Source of the DNA: Bifidobacterium dentium JCM 1195 = DSM 20436 | GTDB taxonomy: Bacteria; Actinomycetota; Actinomycetes; Actinomycetales; Bifidobacteriaceae | Assembly (NCBI RefSeq): GCF_001042595.1 | Contig: NZ_AP012326.1 | Coordinates: 2,046,001-2,110,000, forward strand | Reading direction: 5' to 3' | Length of the DNA stretch: 64,000 bases | Part shown: in pieces, positions 1-7,859 of the stretch | Layout of the letters: every line of letters begins with the position of its first letter | How positions within the stretch are numbered: position 1 is the first letter of the stretch | Made by a program: the position numbers and the translations under genes | The notes under the pieces: model-generated | Databases searched by the model: none | Told to the model about the DNA's origin: nothing | What the model saw: the letters and a program-made list of their open reading frames with translations, nothing else

Positions 1-38
1 GCTCGAGCAGATCTGACGGCCTCCCTCTCATCATTCTT

Positions 39-81
39 CCGGACGGAACCCGTTTCATCCTTTCTTACGGGCTTCGTCCGG
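39..81. repeat. long imperfect hairpin upstream of the MFS gene
   Basis: CCGGACG (39-45) pairs with CGTCCGG (75-81), and CCCG (49-52) pairs with CGGG (68-71), giving a stem of about 14 bp with a small mismatch around a 15-base loop. No T-run follows on either strand. It may terminate the gene left of the window or be a leader structure of the transporter gene; the sequence does not decide. Confidence 0.45.
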
Positions 82-144
82 GCATAATAATCACAGACGA
101 TCACCAACCGACAATATAGAACATTCCTGTTGTAAGGACGCAAC

Positions 145-1344
145 ATGACCAACGCAACCTCTTCCATGGCCGGCACCTCCGCCACCCGTAGTGGATATGG
201 CCCGCTGATGAAATTCTCCCTGCTTTCCATTTCCCTGCTACTCACCTCGTCGAACGCGATTTCCGGCGTGATGCCGGCGCTCATCAAGCAGTTTCCCGAC
301 CAGCCGCGTGCCAACGTCGAACTGTTGAGCACCGTGCCCTCGTTCTCGATGATCATCATGATCATCGCCTCCGGTTTCATCGCCCGTAAAATCGGCGACA
401 AGGCCACCGTGACCGCGGGTCTGGTCATCGCCGCCATCTTCGGTATCATCCCGTTCCTCTTCACCGGCAATTTCTGGGTGATCATGGGTTCACGCATCGG
501 CCTCGGCGTCGGATTCGGCCTGATCAACTCGCTGGCCGTCTCCATGATCGCCAAATTCTTCTCCGGCGACGAAAAGGCCACATTGATGGGGTTCCGTTCC
601 GCCTTCGAATCGCTGGGCCAGTCGCTGATGACGCTCGCCGCGGGATTCCTAGTGCTGCTCAGCTGGAACAGCTCGTTCCTCGTCTACCTGCTGGCCGTGC
701 CGATTCTGATTCTGTTCGTCGCCTTCGTGCCGAAGGAACCGGACGCTCCGGCGGACGCTGCCATGGATTCCGCCGATTCCGATGCCGTCAAGCAGTCGGT
801 GAACGGTCCGATTCTGCTAATCACCGTCTTCCTGATCGCCGCCGTGACCATGTACGTCGGCCTGACCACACGCCTGTCATCGGTAATCGCCGACTCCGGT
901 TTCGGTACCATCCAGCAGGCCTCCACCCTGCTGAGCGTTATGACCATCGGCGGCATGCTGATGGGCTTCGCCTTCGGCTTCATCAATAAGGCCCTGCAAG
1001 CACAGACCCTGACCGTCGGCCTCGCGGCGCTTGCCGCAGGTTCGCTGGTAATCTACTTCGCACCGAATTTCGTGGTGCTGTGCGCAGGCGCAATGATTGC
1101 CGGAATCTCCTACCCGACCATGATTTCGTATACGTTCAACCAGATTTCCGAGGTCTGCCCGAAGGGTTCGGATACGCTGTGCACGTCGGTGGTGTTGGTC
1201 GGCTGCAATCTCGGCGCCTTCACCGCTCCATACACGTTGAAACTAGTCGGTGGTTCCGCCTTGAGCCAGCCGTATCTGGTGTATGGCATCGTGCTGTTGG
1301 TCATCGCCGCCGCTTATGCCGCCTATCATCTGATCCGCAAATAG
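145..1344 (+). CDS. MFS transporter
   Basis: This 399-residue polytopic membrane protein has about twelve hydrophobic segments and the major facilitator layout of two six-helix halves, with a polar stretch at roughly residues 195-215 (PKEPDAPADAAMDSADSDA) as the central loop. An MFS-like basic loop (ARKIGDKAT) follows the second helix. The start is supported by the purine-rich TAAGGACG about nine bases upstream. A strong hairpin at 1363-1400 ends the transcript, so the gene appears monocistronic. The sequence resembles the cyanate/drug-type MFS group, but the substrate cannot be read. It converges on the galactose operon without an evident functional link. Confidence 0.85.
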   Translation: MTNATSSMAGTSATRSGYGPLMKFSLLSISLLLTSSNAISGVMPALIKQFPDQPRANVELLSTVPSFSMIIMIIASGFIARKIGDKATVTAGLVIAAIFGIIPFLFTGNFWVIMGSRIGLGVGFGLINSLAVSMIAKFFSGDEKATLMGFRSAFESLGQSLMTLAAGFLVLLSWNSSFLVYLLAVPILILFVAFVPKEPDAPADAAMDSADSDAVKQSVNGPILLITVFLIAAVTMYVGLTTRLSSVIADSGFGTIQQASTLLSVMTIGGMLMGFAFGFINKALQAQTLTVGLAALAAGSLVIYFAPNFVVLCAGAMIAGISYPTMISYTFNQISEVCPKGSDTLCTSVVLVGCNLGAFTAPYTLKLVGGSALSQPYLVYGIVLLVIAAAYAAYHLIRK

Positions 1345-1362
1345 CCGCGGCTGACCGTTCAT

Positions 1363-1400
1363 GCACGATTCCCGAAAACCTGGCTTTTCGGGAATCGTGC
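1363..1400 (+). terminator. hairpin terminator after the MFS gene
   Basis: A perfect 16-bp stem (1363-1378 with 1385-1400) around a six-base loop is followed by GTTTT. It lies 19 bases after the transporter stop codon. The stem base GCACGATTCCC recurs in the hairpin at 1505-1548. Confidence 0.8.
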
Positions 1401-1464
1401 GTTTTGCCATCCCCACCAGAAGTACACCCATGGCCTCAAGCCACCTCTAGGGGGTATTTAATTA

Positions 1465-1548
1465 GGATTCTCATTACGAATCAATGAGATCCCATCTAAG
1501 AAATCGCGCACGATTCCCCAAAAAATACATCTCGGGGAATCGTGCGCG
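1465..1548. repeat. two further hairpins between MFS gene and galK
   Basis: A 10-bp stem with one bulged T lies at 1465-1492. A perfect 15-bp stem (1505-1519 with 1534-1548) lies next to it. The second shares its arm GCACGATTCCC with the terminator at 1363-1400. Read on the minus strand, the second hairpin is followed by ATTTCTTAG and the first by TAATTAAAT, so together they plausibly terminate the gal operon. Confidence 0.6.
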
Positions 1549-1622
1549 ACTGTATCTCACCTTTTCACCTAGGGTTGCCCTGATGATGGCATCCATCGGA
1601 GCAACCTCATGCGATCATGGCT

Positions 1623-2873
1623 TCAGATTTCGCGGCTCGCGGCGGCTGCGGCGAATGCCGGCAGGGCACGTGGGGCGTTGAAGCCCTTGGACTCGAATTC
1701 ATCGGCGATCTTCTGGGCGATCTCATGGCCCTGGCCCTTGTCGACCAACGCGATGATGGAGCCGCCGAAGCCGCCGCCGGTCATGCGGGCGCCGTACGCG
1801 CCATTGGCACGGGCCACATCCACGGCGGTATCGAGTTCCGGCACGGTGACCTCGTAATCGTCGCGCAATGAGTCATGAGAGGCGTTAAACAGATCGCCGG
1901 CGGTCTTGATGTCGCCCGCGGCGAAGGCGTCCACGAACCGGTCCACACGTCCGATTTCGGTGACGACGTGGCGCACGCGCTTCTTCATGGTCCCGTCTTC
2001 CAGCCTGTCAAGCACGTCCGCAAGCGCGGCGGCCGGATCGGCGGAGGCCGCAACGGTTTCGGCGGTAACGCGCAGATTGGCGACGCCGAGAATCTCGGCG
2101 GCCTGCTCGCAGGTGGAGCGTCGCTGCGCATACTGGCCATCGTTAAGCTGATGCGGGGCGCGGGTGTCGAGTACGAGTAGTTCCAGACCGTACCTGTCGA
2201 GATCGAATTCCTTCGGTTCGACGCTTTCCACGGCCGACAGGCCCGGCTTGCAGTCAAGGCGGATCGCATGGCCGAACGAGCAGCGCATGGAGGCGTTCTG
2301 ATCGAGACCGCCAGTAGATGCGCCGGCCATGTCGTTCTCGGACTTGATGGCCGCATTGATCAGGGTCACGCGGCCGGCATCGGTGGATCCATAGCCCAGA
2401 CCGTACACGTCATCGAGCGCCAGTGCGGTGGAGCAAGTCATGGCGGCCGAGGAGCTCAGGCCAGAGCCCAGCGGTACGCAAGACGAGAAGGCGGCGTCAA
2501 AGCCCTTCACCGTATCGAAGCCGGCTTCTCGCAATGCCCAGGCCACGCCTACCGGATAGGCGGCCCATCCTTCCACGCCGCCGGCGGTCAGGCCATCGAG
2601 GTCCGCTTCGGCGACGGCATCCGGCGCCACGTCGGAAACCACGCGTACCTTCGTGTCTTCGCGCGGCTTCAATGCGATGAAGGTGCGATGCGGCAACGCG
2701 ATCGGCAGGCACAGGCCCGCGTTATAGTCGGTATGCTCGCCGATCAGGTTCACACGGCCCGGGGCCGCCCATACGCCGGTCGGCTCCTCTCCGTAGACGG
2801 CCTTGAACAGATCGACGGCGATCTTCACGCCCTCGTCGTGCGAGAGCGGCTCAATGAATTCAACATCAGTCAT
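1623..2873 (-). CDS. galK: galactokinase
   Basis: The product (416 residues) phosphorylates alpha-D-galactose with ATP to galactose-1-phosphate, the first step of the Leloir pathway in the cytoplasm. It is a GHMP kinase. The galactokinase signature APGRVNLIGEHTDYN is at residues 37-51, the ATP-binding loop PLGSGLSSSAAM is in the middle, and GARMTGGGFGGS is near the C-terminus. The open frame extends further upstream into galT, but ATG 2873 is preceded by AAGGACA at a good distance and opens the conserved protein. It lies 31 bases after galT, and its product's substrate relation to GalT makes a shared operon likely. Confidence 0.97.
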   Translation of the reverse strand: MTDVEFIEPLSHDEGVKIAVDLFKAVYGEEPTGVWAAPGRVNLIGEHTDYNAGLCLPIALPHRTFIALKPREDTKVRVVSDVAPDAVAEADLDGLTAGGVEGWAAYPVGVAWALREAGFDTVKGFDAAFSSCVPLGSGLSSSAAMTCSTALALDDVYGLGYGSTDAGRVTLINAAIKSENDMAGASTGGLDQNASMRCSFGHAIRLDCKPGLSAVESVEPKEFDLDRYGLELLVLDTRAPHQLNDGQYAQRRSTCEQAAEILGVANLRVTAETVAASADPAAALADVLDRLEDGTMKKRVRHVVTEIGRVDRFVDAFAAGDIKTAGDLFNASHDSLRDDYEVTVPELDTAVDVARANGAYGARMTGGGFGGSIIALVDKGQGHEIAQKIADEFESKGFNAPRALPAFAAAAASREI

Positions 2874-2904
2874 TGGTGTGTCCTTATGCTCGTATTGGTT
2901 CCGG

Positions 2905-4155
2905 TCAGCCTTCGATGTCAATCGGGCCGAGCTCGTGGAAGCGCTTGGCGATGAGTTCCGGCGTGGTGTCGGAGACCCAGGCGGCCATGCCGGATTCGGA
3001 GCCGGCCAGATACTTGATCTTGTTGGCGGCACGGCGGAAGGAGAAGAACTGCAGGTTCAGGCGGTAGTTCTCGCGACGGGCGTCGTGGATCGGAGCCTGA
3101 TGCCATGCGGCGATGTACGGCAGGTCCATGCCCTTGCCATCGCCCTTGTCGAAGAACGCATTGCCACGCTTCAAGAGGGTGGAGTACATCACGGCGAGGT
3201 CCCAGCGTTCCTGATCGTTGAGCTCGTCGAGGGTGAGCACGTCGCGCACCGGGGCCACATGCACCTCGAGAGGCCAACGTGCGGCGGCCGGCACATAGGC
3301 GACCCAGCTGTGGTTGCGCATGACGATGCGCTCCTCGGCTTCGATTTCGGCATTCATGAGATCCTTGAGTAGATTGCCGCCGGTCTTCTCGTGATAGGCC
3401 TCGGTATGCTGCAGCTCGGCTTCCATCTTCGGCGCGATGAACGGGTAGCAGTAGACCTGACCATGCGGGTGAGCCAGGGAAACGCCGATCTCCTGCCCGT
3501 GGTTTTCAAACGGGAAGATCTGTTCGATGCCGTCGATCTTGGAGATTTCGGCGGTACGGAAGGCCCATGCCTCCACGACGGTGCGCAGACGGGATACCGG
3601 CAAATCGGCCGGCAGGCCATCTTCGTCCGGATCGAAGCAGATCACTTCGCAGCGGCCGGCGGCAAGCTTCTTCTCCCACAGCGGGTTGCCGTCGACGTAT
3701 TCCACGGCCTCGGAACGGCCCGGCACACGCACCATCGAGGGGAAACGGTTCTCGAATACGACCACGTTGTAGTCGGTGTCCGGCACTTCGCCATCCTGGT
3801 ACGGGTCGCCCGGCTTACGTGCGGCCAGCGGATTGCCCTTGGCGGTGGCACCGGGGCCGGCGGTGATCGGACGGTTCATACGCGCGGTCGCCATCGGAAT
3901 CCAATCGCCGGTCAGCGGGTCGCGGCGCATCTCCGGAGCGGCGTACGGCACTTCCTCGCCGGCCGCGTTGAGCTGATTGGAGAAACGGTAGGCCAATTGA
4001 CGCGGATCGTTCAGTTCGCGGGTCTTGGCACCGGAAACGTATTCCGGATCGTCGTCGAGATAGAAGAAGTCACGGCCATCGGCAAGCGTGGTCGGGGTGA
4101 TACGGATGTGTTCCTTCGCATATTCTCCAGGAGCATAGGTTGCGAATTCACTCAT
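2905..4155 (-). CDS. galT: galactose-1-phosphate uridylyltransferase
   Basis: The 416-residue product transfers UMP from UDP-glucose to galactose-1-phosphate, giving UDP-galactose and glucose-1-phosphate. The histidine-triad active site reads AHPHGQ, with His229, His231 and Gln233. RRDPLTGDWI at 77-86 and FENRFP near residue 135 are also typical of the family. ATG 4155 is preceded by AGGAAAG. It starts five bases after the DeoR-type regulator and precedes galK, so the three form one operon. UDP-galactose is also a likely donor for the EPS genes downstream in this window, which is an inference. Confidence 0.97.
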   Translation of the reverse strand: MSEFATYAPGEYAKEHIRITPTTLADGRDFFYLDDDPEYVSGAKTRELNDPRQLAYRFSNQLNAAGEEVPYAAPEMRRDPLTGDWIPMATARMNRPITAGPGATAKGNPLAARKPGDPYQDGEVPDTDYNVVVFENRFPSMVRVPGRSEAVEYVDGNPLWEKKLAAGRCEVICFDPDEDGLPADLPVSRLRTVVEAWAFRTAEISKIDGIEQIFPFENHGQEIGVSLAHPHGQVYCYPFIAPKMEAELQHTEAYHEKTGGNLLKDLMNAEIEAEERIVMRNHSWVAYVPAAARWPLEVHVAPVRDVLTLDELNDQERWDLAVMYSTLLKRGNAFFDKGDGKGMDLPYIAAWHQAPIHDARRENYRLNLQFFSFRRAANKIKYLAGSESGMAAWVSDTTPELIAKRFHELGPIDIEG

Positions 4156-4160
4156 GGTGA

Positions 4161-4964
4161 TTACTCACTTTCCTGCATCTGCTCGGTCTGGTGCGCCAGC
4201 ACGAGCTCTTTAACCAAATCCCTTGTTTTCCCAACCGAATCGGGATCGAGTCCATCATCGGTAATGACCGTGTCAACCTGGTCGAAGCGTGCAAACAGCG
4301 ACAACGACGTGCAGCTCCACTTGGTGTGATCGGTCAAAATTATCGTCCGATCGGCAATGTCCATCAATGCCATATCGGTCGCGGCCTCAAGCGAGTTCGG
4401 CATGAGGAAGCCGCGTGGAATGGACACGGAATGCGTGCCCAGGAATACGGTGTTGACGCGCAGGGAGGCGACCACCTTGTCGGCGATCGGGCCTACCAGC
4501 GAGTTGGAACGGGTGGTCACGCCGCCGGTTACGATGACTTCCACGTCTTTCGATTCCAGCGCCTGCACCAGTTCCGCCACGGGAATGGAGTTGGTCAGGA
4601 TGGTGATTCCGGAGGATTGCTGCGATTCGAGCAGATGCTGTGCGAACACGTAGGCGGTGGTGCCGCCGCCGATGGCGATCACGTCACCGGGGGCCACGTA
4701 TTTGACGGCTTCCTGCGCAATGGCGTCCTTGAGACCGATGTCCATCTGCGACTTTACAGAGAACAGCGGCTCACTCAGCAACGTGCTGGTGGTGACCGCA
4801 CCGCCGTGCACGCGTTTGAGAAGGCCCTTGTCGGCCAGATCGGCGATATCGCGGCGAATGGTCATGGCGGAAACGCCCAATTCCTTGGATAACGCGGTAA
4901 TACGCACCGCACCACGGGTGCGCAACCGGCTCAGTATCAGATGCTGACGTTGTGACGATATCAT
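4161..4964 (-). CDS. DeoR-family transcriptional regulator of the gal operon
   Basis: This 267-residue regulator has an N-terminal winged helix (SSQRQHLILSRLRTRGAVRITALSKELGVSAMTIRRDI and so on, including the family motif TIRRDI) and a C-terminal sugar-phosphate sensing DeoRC domain with IGGGTTAYVFAQHL and the ILTNSIPVAEL strand. It is the first gene of a run with galT and galK, and most likely responds to a galactose-pathway phosphosugar and autoregulates the operon. ATG 4964 is chosen because it opens the HTH domain and sits six bases behind a GATAAT box. An in-frame alternative exists at 4988. The effector is inferred from context only. Confidence 0.88.
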   Translation of the reverse strand: MISSQRQHLILSRLRTRGAVRITALSKELGVSAMTIRRDIADLADKGLLKRVHGGAVTTSTLLSEPLFSVKSQMDIGLKDAIAQEAVKYVAPGDVIAIGGGTTAYVFAQHLLESQQSSGITILTNSIPVAELVQALESKDVEVIVTGGVTTRSNSLVGPIADKVVASLRVNTVFLGTHSVSIPRGFLMPNSLEAATDMALMDIADRTIILTDHTKWSCTSLSLFARFDQVDTVITDDGLDPDSVGKTRDLVKELVLAHQTEQMQESE

Positions 4965-4970
4965 TCGAAC

Positions 4971-4976
4971 ATTATC
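4971..4976 (-). promoter_or_regulatory. -10 box of the regulator-galT-galK operon, apparently leaderless
   Basis: GATAAT on the minus strand ends six bases before the ATG at 4964, and no Shine-Dalgarno sequence is present, so transcription probably begins at or next to the start codon. GAAC and GTTC half-sites flank the box with about 12 bases between them and could be part of a self-operator. No clear -35 box is visible. Confidence 0.5.
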
Positions 4977-5383
4977 GCACACGTTCACTCAAAATAAAAA
5001 CCGGAATGAGCGTTTCGCGCGTTTTTCACGACGAAACGGTAAGCAAACATGGTCGAATCGCACAAAAACGCACGCGGTATCCTGAGTTTCACACCCACTC
5101 CGCCGCACTGGATGCAGGCATATCCGTGTATCCACAGAGTCCCGACACCCGACCGATCGGCAATATTCCACCCCCGCCCGTACGAAACCCACCTTGACGG
5201 GAGCAGCTTCCCGGACGGCGCCACGATTCCACCCTCTCGCCCGTACGAAACCCGCTCCTGCACTCGTAACCGTTCCGCCGCCACTCACTCCATCCTGCGT
5301 GCACACCAAATCCACGGACCGCACACCCGTGCAGCCAAGCGGCTCTCGCTTCGTATGCGAATCAAATGGCTTGGGGATGCGGA
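4977..5383. other. gene-free stretch upstream of the gal operon
   Basis: About 400 bases between the mannosyltransferase stop and the gal regulator hold no convincing gene. Reading frames here are short and Arg/Pro/Thr-rich with no ribosome site. The visible structure is the pair of direct repeats at 5165-5253 and the short inverted sequence GGGAGCAGCTTCCC near 5200. The stretch probably carries operators for the gal operon. Confidence 0.6.
5165..5253. repeat. pair of direct repeats with core GCCCGTACGAAACCC
   Basis: The block ATTCCACCC followed two to four bases later by GCCCGTACGAAACCC occurs twice: 5165-5190 and 5226-5253. The cores (5176-5190 and 5239-5253) are identical and 63 bp apart, about six helical turns. 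The core includes the palindrome CGTACG. They may be tandem binding sites for a regulator; this is an inference. Confidence 0.7.
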
Positions 5384-6184
5384 TCACTTATGGAACAGTC
5401 GCTGCAAGCCCCAGACGGTGACGCGACGCATCGCCTCGATAACGATGGCGTTGCTCATTTTCGATTTGCCTCGCACCCGATCGGGGAACACGATCGGCAC
5501 CTCCACGATTGTTCCACCCGCGGCCGCCACGCGACGGGTCATGTCAATCTGGAACACGTAGCCGTTCGCTTCAATCGCGTCCAAATCCAGGGAACGCAAC
5601 ATCGATGCGCGGTAGGCTCGGAAACCTGCGGTCATATCGCGCACGCCAATCCCCAGCATCGTCCGCGCATACCATGATCCGCTACGTGAAATGAAATCAC
5701 GGAAAGGAGACCATCCTTCCGTACGTCCGCCGTCCACACGACGCGAGCCGATCACCAGATCCGGTATGGCACCGGCCGCAATCCCACGATCGCGATCAAT
5801 CGATTGCCCGTCGCCCGGTTCCGCAACAATGTCATCGCACGGCCCCTCCACCGCGAGCGCTTCCAATAATTTCGGAAGATCCTGAGGCCGGTGCGAGCCG
5901 TCCATGTCCATCTCGCAAACCACGTCGAAGCCACGCTCCAGCGCCCACGCAAAGCCGGCCAGATAGGCTGGTCCGAGACCGTTCTTTCCTGCGCGGTGCA
6001 GCACGTGGATGCGCGGATCTTCCGCAGCCATGCGATCGGCCTCCTCGCCGGTTCCGTCCGGAGAGCCGTCGTCGACGATTAGGATTTCGACCGACGGTCG
6101 GCATGCGAAAATCCCGCCGACGGTCGGATGCAGGTTCTCCAACTCGTTATAGGTGGGCATTACCACGCAGACCCGTTCCGCCAT
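5384..6184 (-). CDS. ppm1: polyprenol monophosphomannose synthase (GT2)
   Basis: The 266-residue enzyme transfers mannose from GDP-mannose to polyprenyl phosphate at the inner face of the membrane, making the lipid donor for extracytoplasmic mannosylation. It has the GT2 start VVMPTYNELENL, the nucleotide-binding DDGSPDGT at 38-45, the metal-binding EMDMDGSHRP at 91-100, and VGxRDMTAGFRAYR-type motifs in the second half that mark the dolichol-phosphate mannose synthase branch. It is a free-standing soluble synthase with no membrane or acyltransferase domain. The start follows a strong AGGAGGT. It stands alone, divergent from pyrD. Confidence 0.88.
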   Translation of the reverse strand: MAERVCVVMPTYNELENLHPTVGGIFACRPSVEILIVDDGSPDGTGEEADRMAAEDPRIHVLHRAGKNGLGPAYLAGFAWALERGFDVVCEMDMDGSHRPQDLPKLLEALAVEGPCDDIVAEPGDGQSIDRDRGIAAGAIPDLVIGSRRVDGGRTEGWSPFRDFISRSGSWYARTMLGIGVRDMTAGFRAYRASMLRSLDLDAIEANGYVFQIDMTRRVAAAGGTIVEVPIVFPDRVRGKSKMSNAIVIEAMRRVTVWGLQRLFHK

Positions 6185-6262
6185 AGCCGCACCTCCTCAC
6201 GCAACATCCAACTCACCATAGCATTGAACATCGGAAACAACGAGACCTTTCGGCTCACGCCT

Positions 6263-6354
6263 GAGAGAACCAAACCATTACCCAACAACCAGAGCCCCAT
6301 AACGCCCAACCGGAGGCCCACACCCGAGAGAACCAACACACTACCCAACAACCA
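6263..6354. repeat. 29-bp imperfect direct repeat in the ppm1-pyrD spacer
   Basis: A 29-bp block beginning GAGAGAACCAA and ending ACCCAACAACCA lies at 6263-6291 and again at 6326-6354, differing at only a few positions and offset by 63 bp. The surrounding 295-bp spacer is strongly strand-biased, rich in A and C on the plus strand. No gene is seen in it. It may be a duplicated regulatory segment between two divergent genes. Confidence 0.7.
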
Positions 6355-6441
6355 CACCCCCCACAAACCGTCCGCCGCCATACATCCAACCCAAAATGAC
6401 GTCAAGCCCACCGCTCTCAGCCATATTTATCCTGACCTAGG

Positions 6442-6471
6442 TTGAAGAATCCTCCCCAACGGTGCGAAAAT
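6442..6471 (+). promoter_or_regulatory. promoter of pyrD
   Basis: TTGAAG at 6442-6447 and GAAAAT at 6466-6471 are 18 bases apart, with an extended TG one base upstream of the -10. The -10 ends eight bases before the pyrD ATG, and no Shine-Dalgarno is present, so the mRNA is probably leaderless or nearly so. Confidence 0.5.
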
Positions 6472-6479
6472 AGTGGACC

Positions 6480-7628
6480 ATGGGATATGTTTCTGAGAAT
6501 TTTTGGCACGACGCGGTGAACAAGGCCACCACCGATCTTTTCACCTTCGGATACAAGCACGTCATCAAACCGTATTTCGTCTTCAACCACCAACCCGACG
6601 TGGCGCATGATCAAATGATCGAATTCTGCAAAGTCACCAAAAACATCCCGCCGCTCATGTGGCTGTGCCGCGAAATGCTCAACTACACCGATCCGGTGCT
6701 CGAAACGAACGTGATGGGCATCGACTTCGCCAATCCGTTCGGCCTTTCCGCAGGCCTTGACAAGAACTGCGAAATGCCCGTGCTCATGGATAGCGTCGGT
6801 TTCGGCTTCGAAACGGTAGGCTCCACCACCTCGCGCCCTTGCCCCGGCAACGAAAAGCCGTGGTTCCATCGCCTGCCTGAGTACGATTCGATGATGGTGC
6901 ACGTCGGTCTCGCCAACGATGGTTCGGAGCAGGTGATTCCACGCGCCGAGCACGCCTGGCACGACGCGAAGAGCATGCAGGTGTCGATCTCCATCGCCCG
7001 AACGAACGACGATAAGACCGGCGACCTCGACGAAGGCATCGAGGATTACTGCATGTCGATGCGTCGCGCCGCAGGCCGTTCCGCCATGGTGGAGGTGAAC
7101 ATTTCCTGCCCGAACACGAAGGCCGGAGAACCGTTCAACGAAAGCCCTGAAGCGCTTGACAGGCTGTTCACCGAGCTTGACAAGATCGATCGTCCCCAGC
7201 CGACACTCGTAAAGTTGCCATTGAACAAAAGCTGGGCCGAGTTCAAGGATCTGCTTGATGTGCTCGCCGAGCATAACGTGCAGGGCCTGTCGATTGCGAA
7301 CCTGCAGAAGGACCGCACCGGTATGGAAATACCGCGTGATTGGGAGGGAGGCCTGTCCGGCTCCCCTTGCTATGCGGCCAGCAATGCGATGATCAGGCAG
7401 ACTTACCGTGAATACGGCGAACGTTTCGCCATTGCGGGCATTGGAGGCGTCTTCACGCCACAGCAGGCTTACGAGAAGATCCGTTCCGGATCAAGCCTGG
7501 TCATGTTCATCAGCGCCCTGATGTATCGCGGCCCACAGCAGATCACCGTGTTGAAACGCGGCCTTGCCGAACTGCTGAAACGGGACGGCTTCGATCACGT
7601 CAGCCAAGCCGTCGGCATCGATGCGTAG
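6480..7628 (+). CDS. pyrD: dihydroorotate dehydrogenase, class 2 type
   Basis: The 382-residue flavoprotein oxidises dihydroorotate to orotate in pyrimidine synthesis. The TIM-barrel motifs are FANPFGLSAGLDKN for the FMN and substrate pocket, VNISCPNT in the central strand, LVKLPLNKS with the FMN-binding lysine, and IAGIGGVF plus the phosphate-binding end. An N-terminal stretch of about 75 residues precedes the barrel, as in membrane-associated class 2 enzymes that use quinone. Bifidobacteria are fermentative, so the electron acceptor is not obvious. The gene stands alone rather than in a pyr operon. Confidence 0.9.
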   Translation: MGYVSENFWHDAVNKATTDLFTFGYKHVIKPYFVFNHQPDVAHDQMIEFCKVTKNIPPLMWLCREMLNYTDPVLETNVMGIDFANPFGLSAGLDKNCEMPVLMDSVGFGFETVGSTTSRPCPGNEKPWFHRLPEYDSMMVHVGLANDGSEQVIPRAEHAWHDAKSMQVSISIARTNDDKTGDLDEGIEDYCMSMRRAAGRSAMVEVNISCPNTKAGEPFNESPEALDRLFTELDKIDRPQPTLVKLPLNKSWAEFKDLLDVLAEHNVQGLSIANLQKDRTGMEIPRDWEGGLSGSPCYAASNAMIRQTYREYGERFAIAGIGGVFTPQQAYEKIRSGSSLVMFISALMYRGPQQITVLKRGLAELLKRDGFDHVSQAVGIDA

Positions 7629-7633
7629 ATAAA

Positions 7634-7737
7634 CACGTACGTAGGCGAGTACGTGCAATCGCGGGAGGACGGCATGCCCTCATAGCGCTTGTCGGAATTG
7701 TTCGGACGAATCCCTGATTCCGACAGGCCTACGGGTT
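7634..7737 (+). terminator. probable terminator region after pyrD
   Basis: A 7-bp stem CACGTAC/GTACGTG lies at 7634-7655. A 9-bp stem TGTCGGAAT/ATTCCGACA follows at 7690-7698 with 7717-7725, with a smaller hairpin inside its loop. GGGTTTT follows shortly after. The second hairpin is the better terminator candidate for pyrD. The rest of the 231-base spacer holds no gene. Confidence 0.45.
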
Positions 7738-7859
7738 TTGTATGGGGTATGCCGCCATCCCGTTCGCCTGTTCGCACGCCGCCCATCCGTACGATATCCG
7801 TTCGTGCGTCCGCCCGCGCGCATTGGCGGTTTATACGTCACCTATACGAGAAGGCGGGA

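Noticed and set aside
4989..5387. Possible small protein between ppm1 and the gal regulator
   Set aside because: Its Arg/Gly/Val-rich sequence repeats only because of the DNA direct repeats at 5165-5253, and no ribosome site is present.
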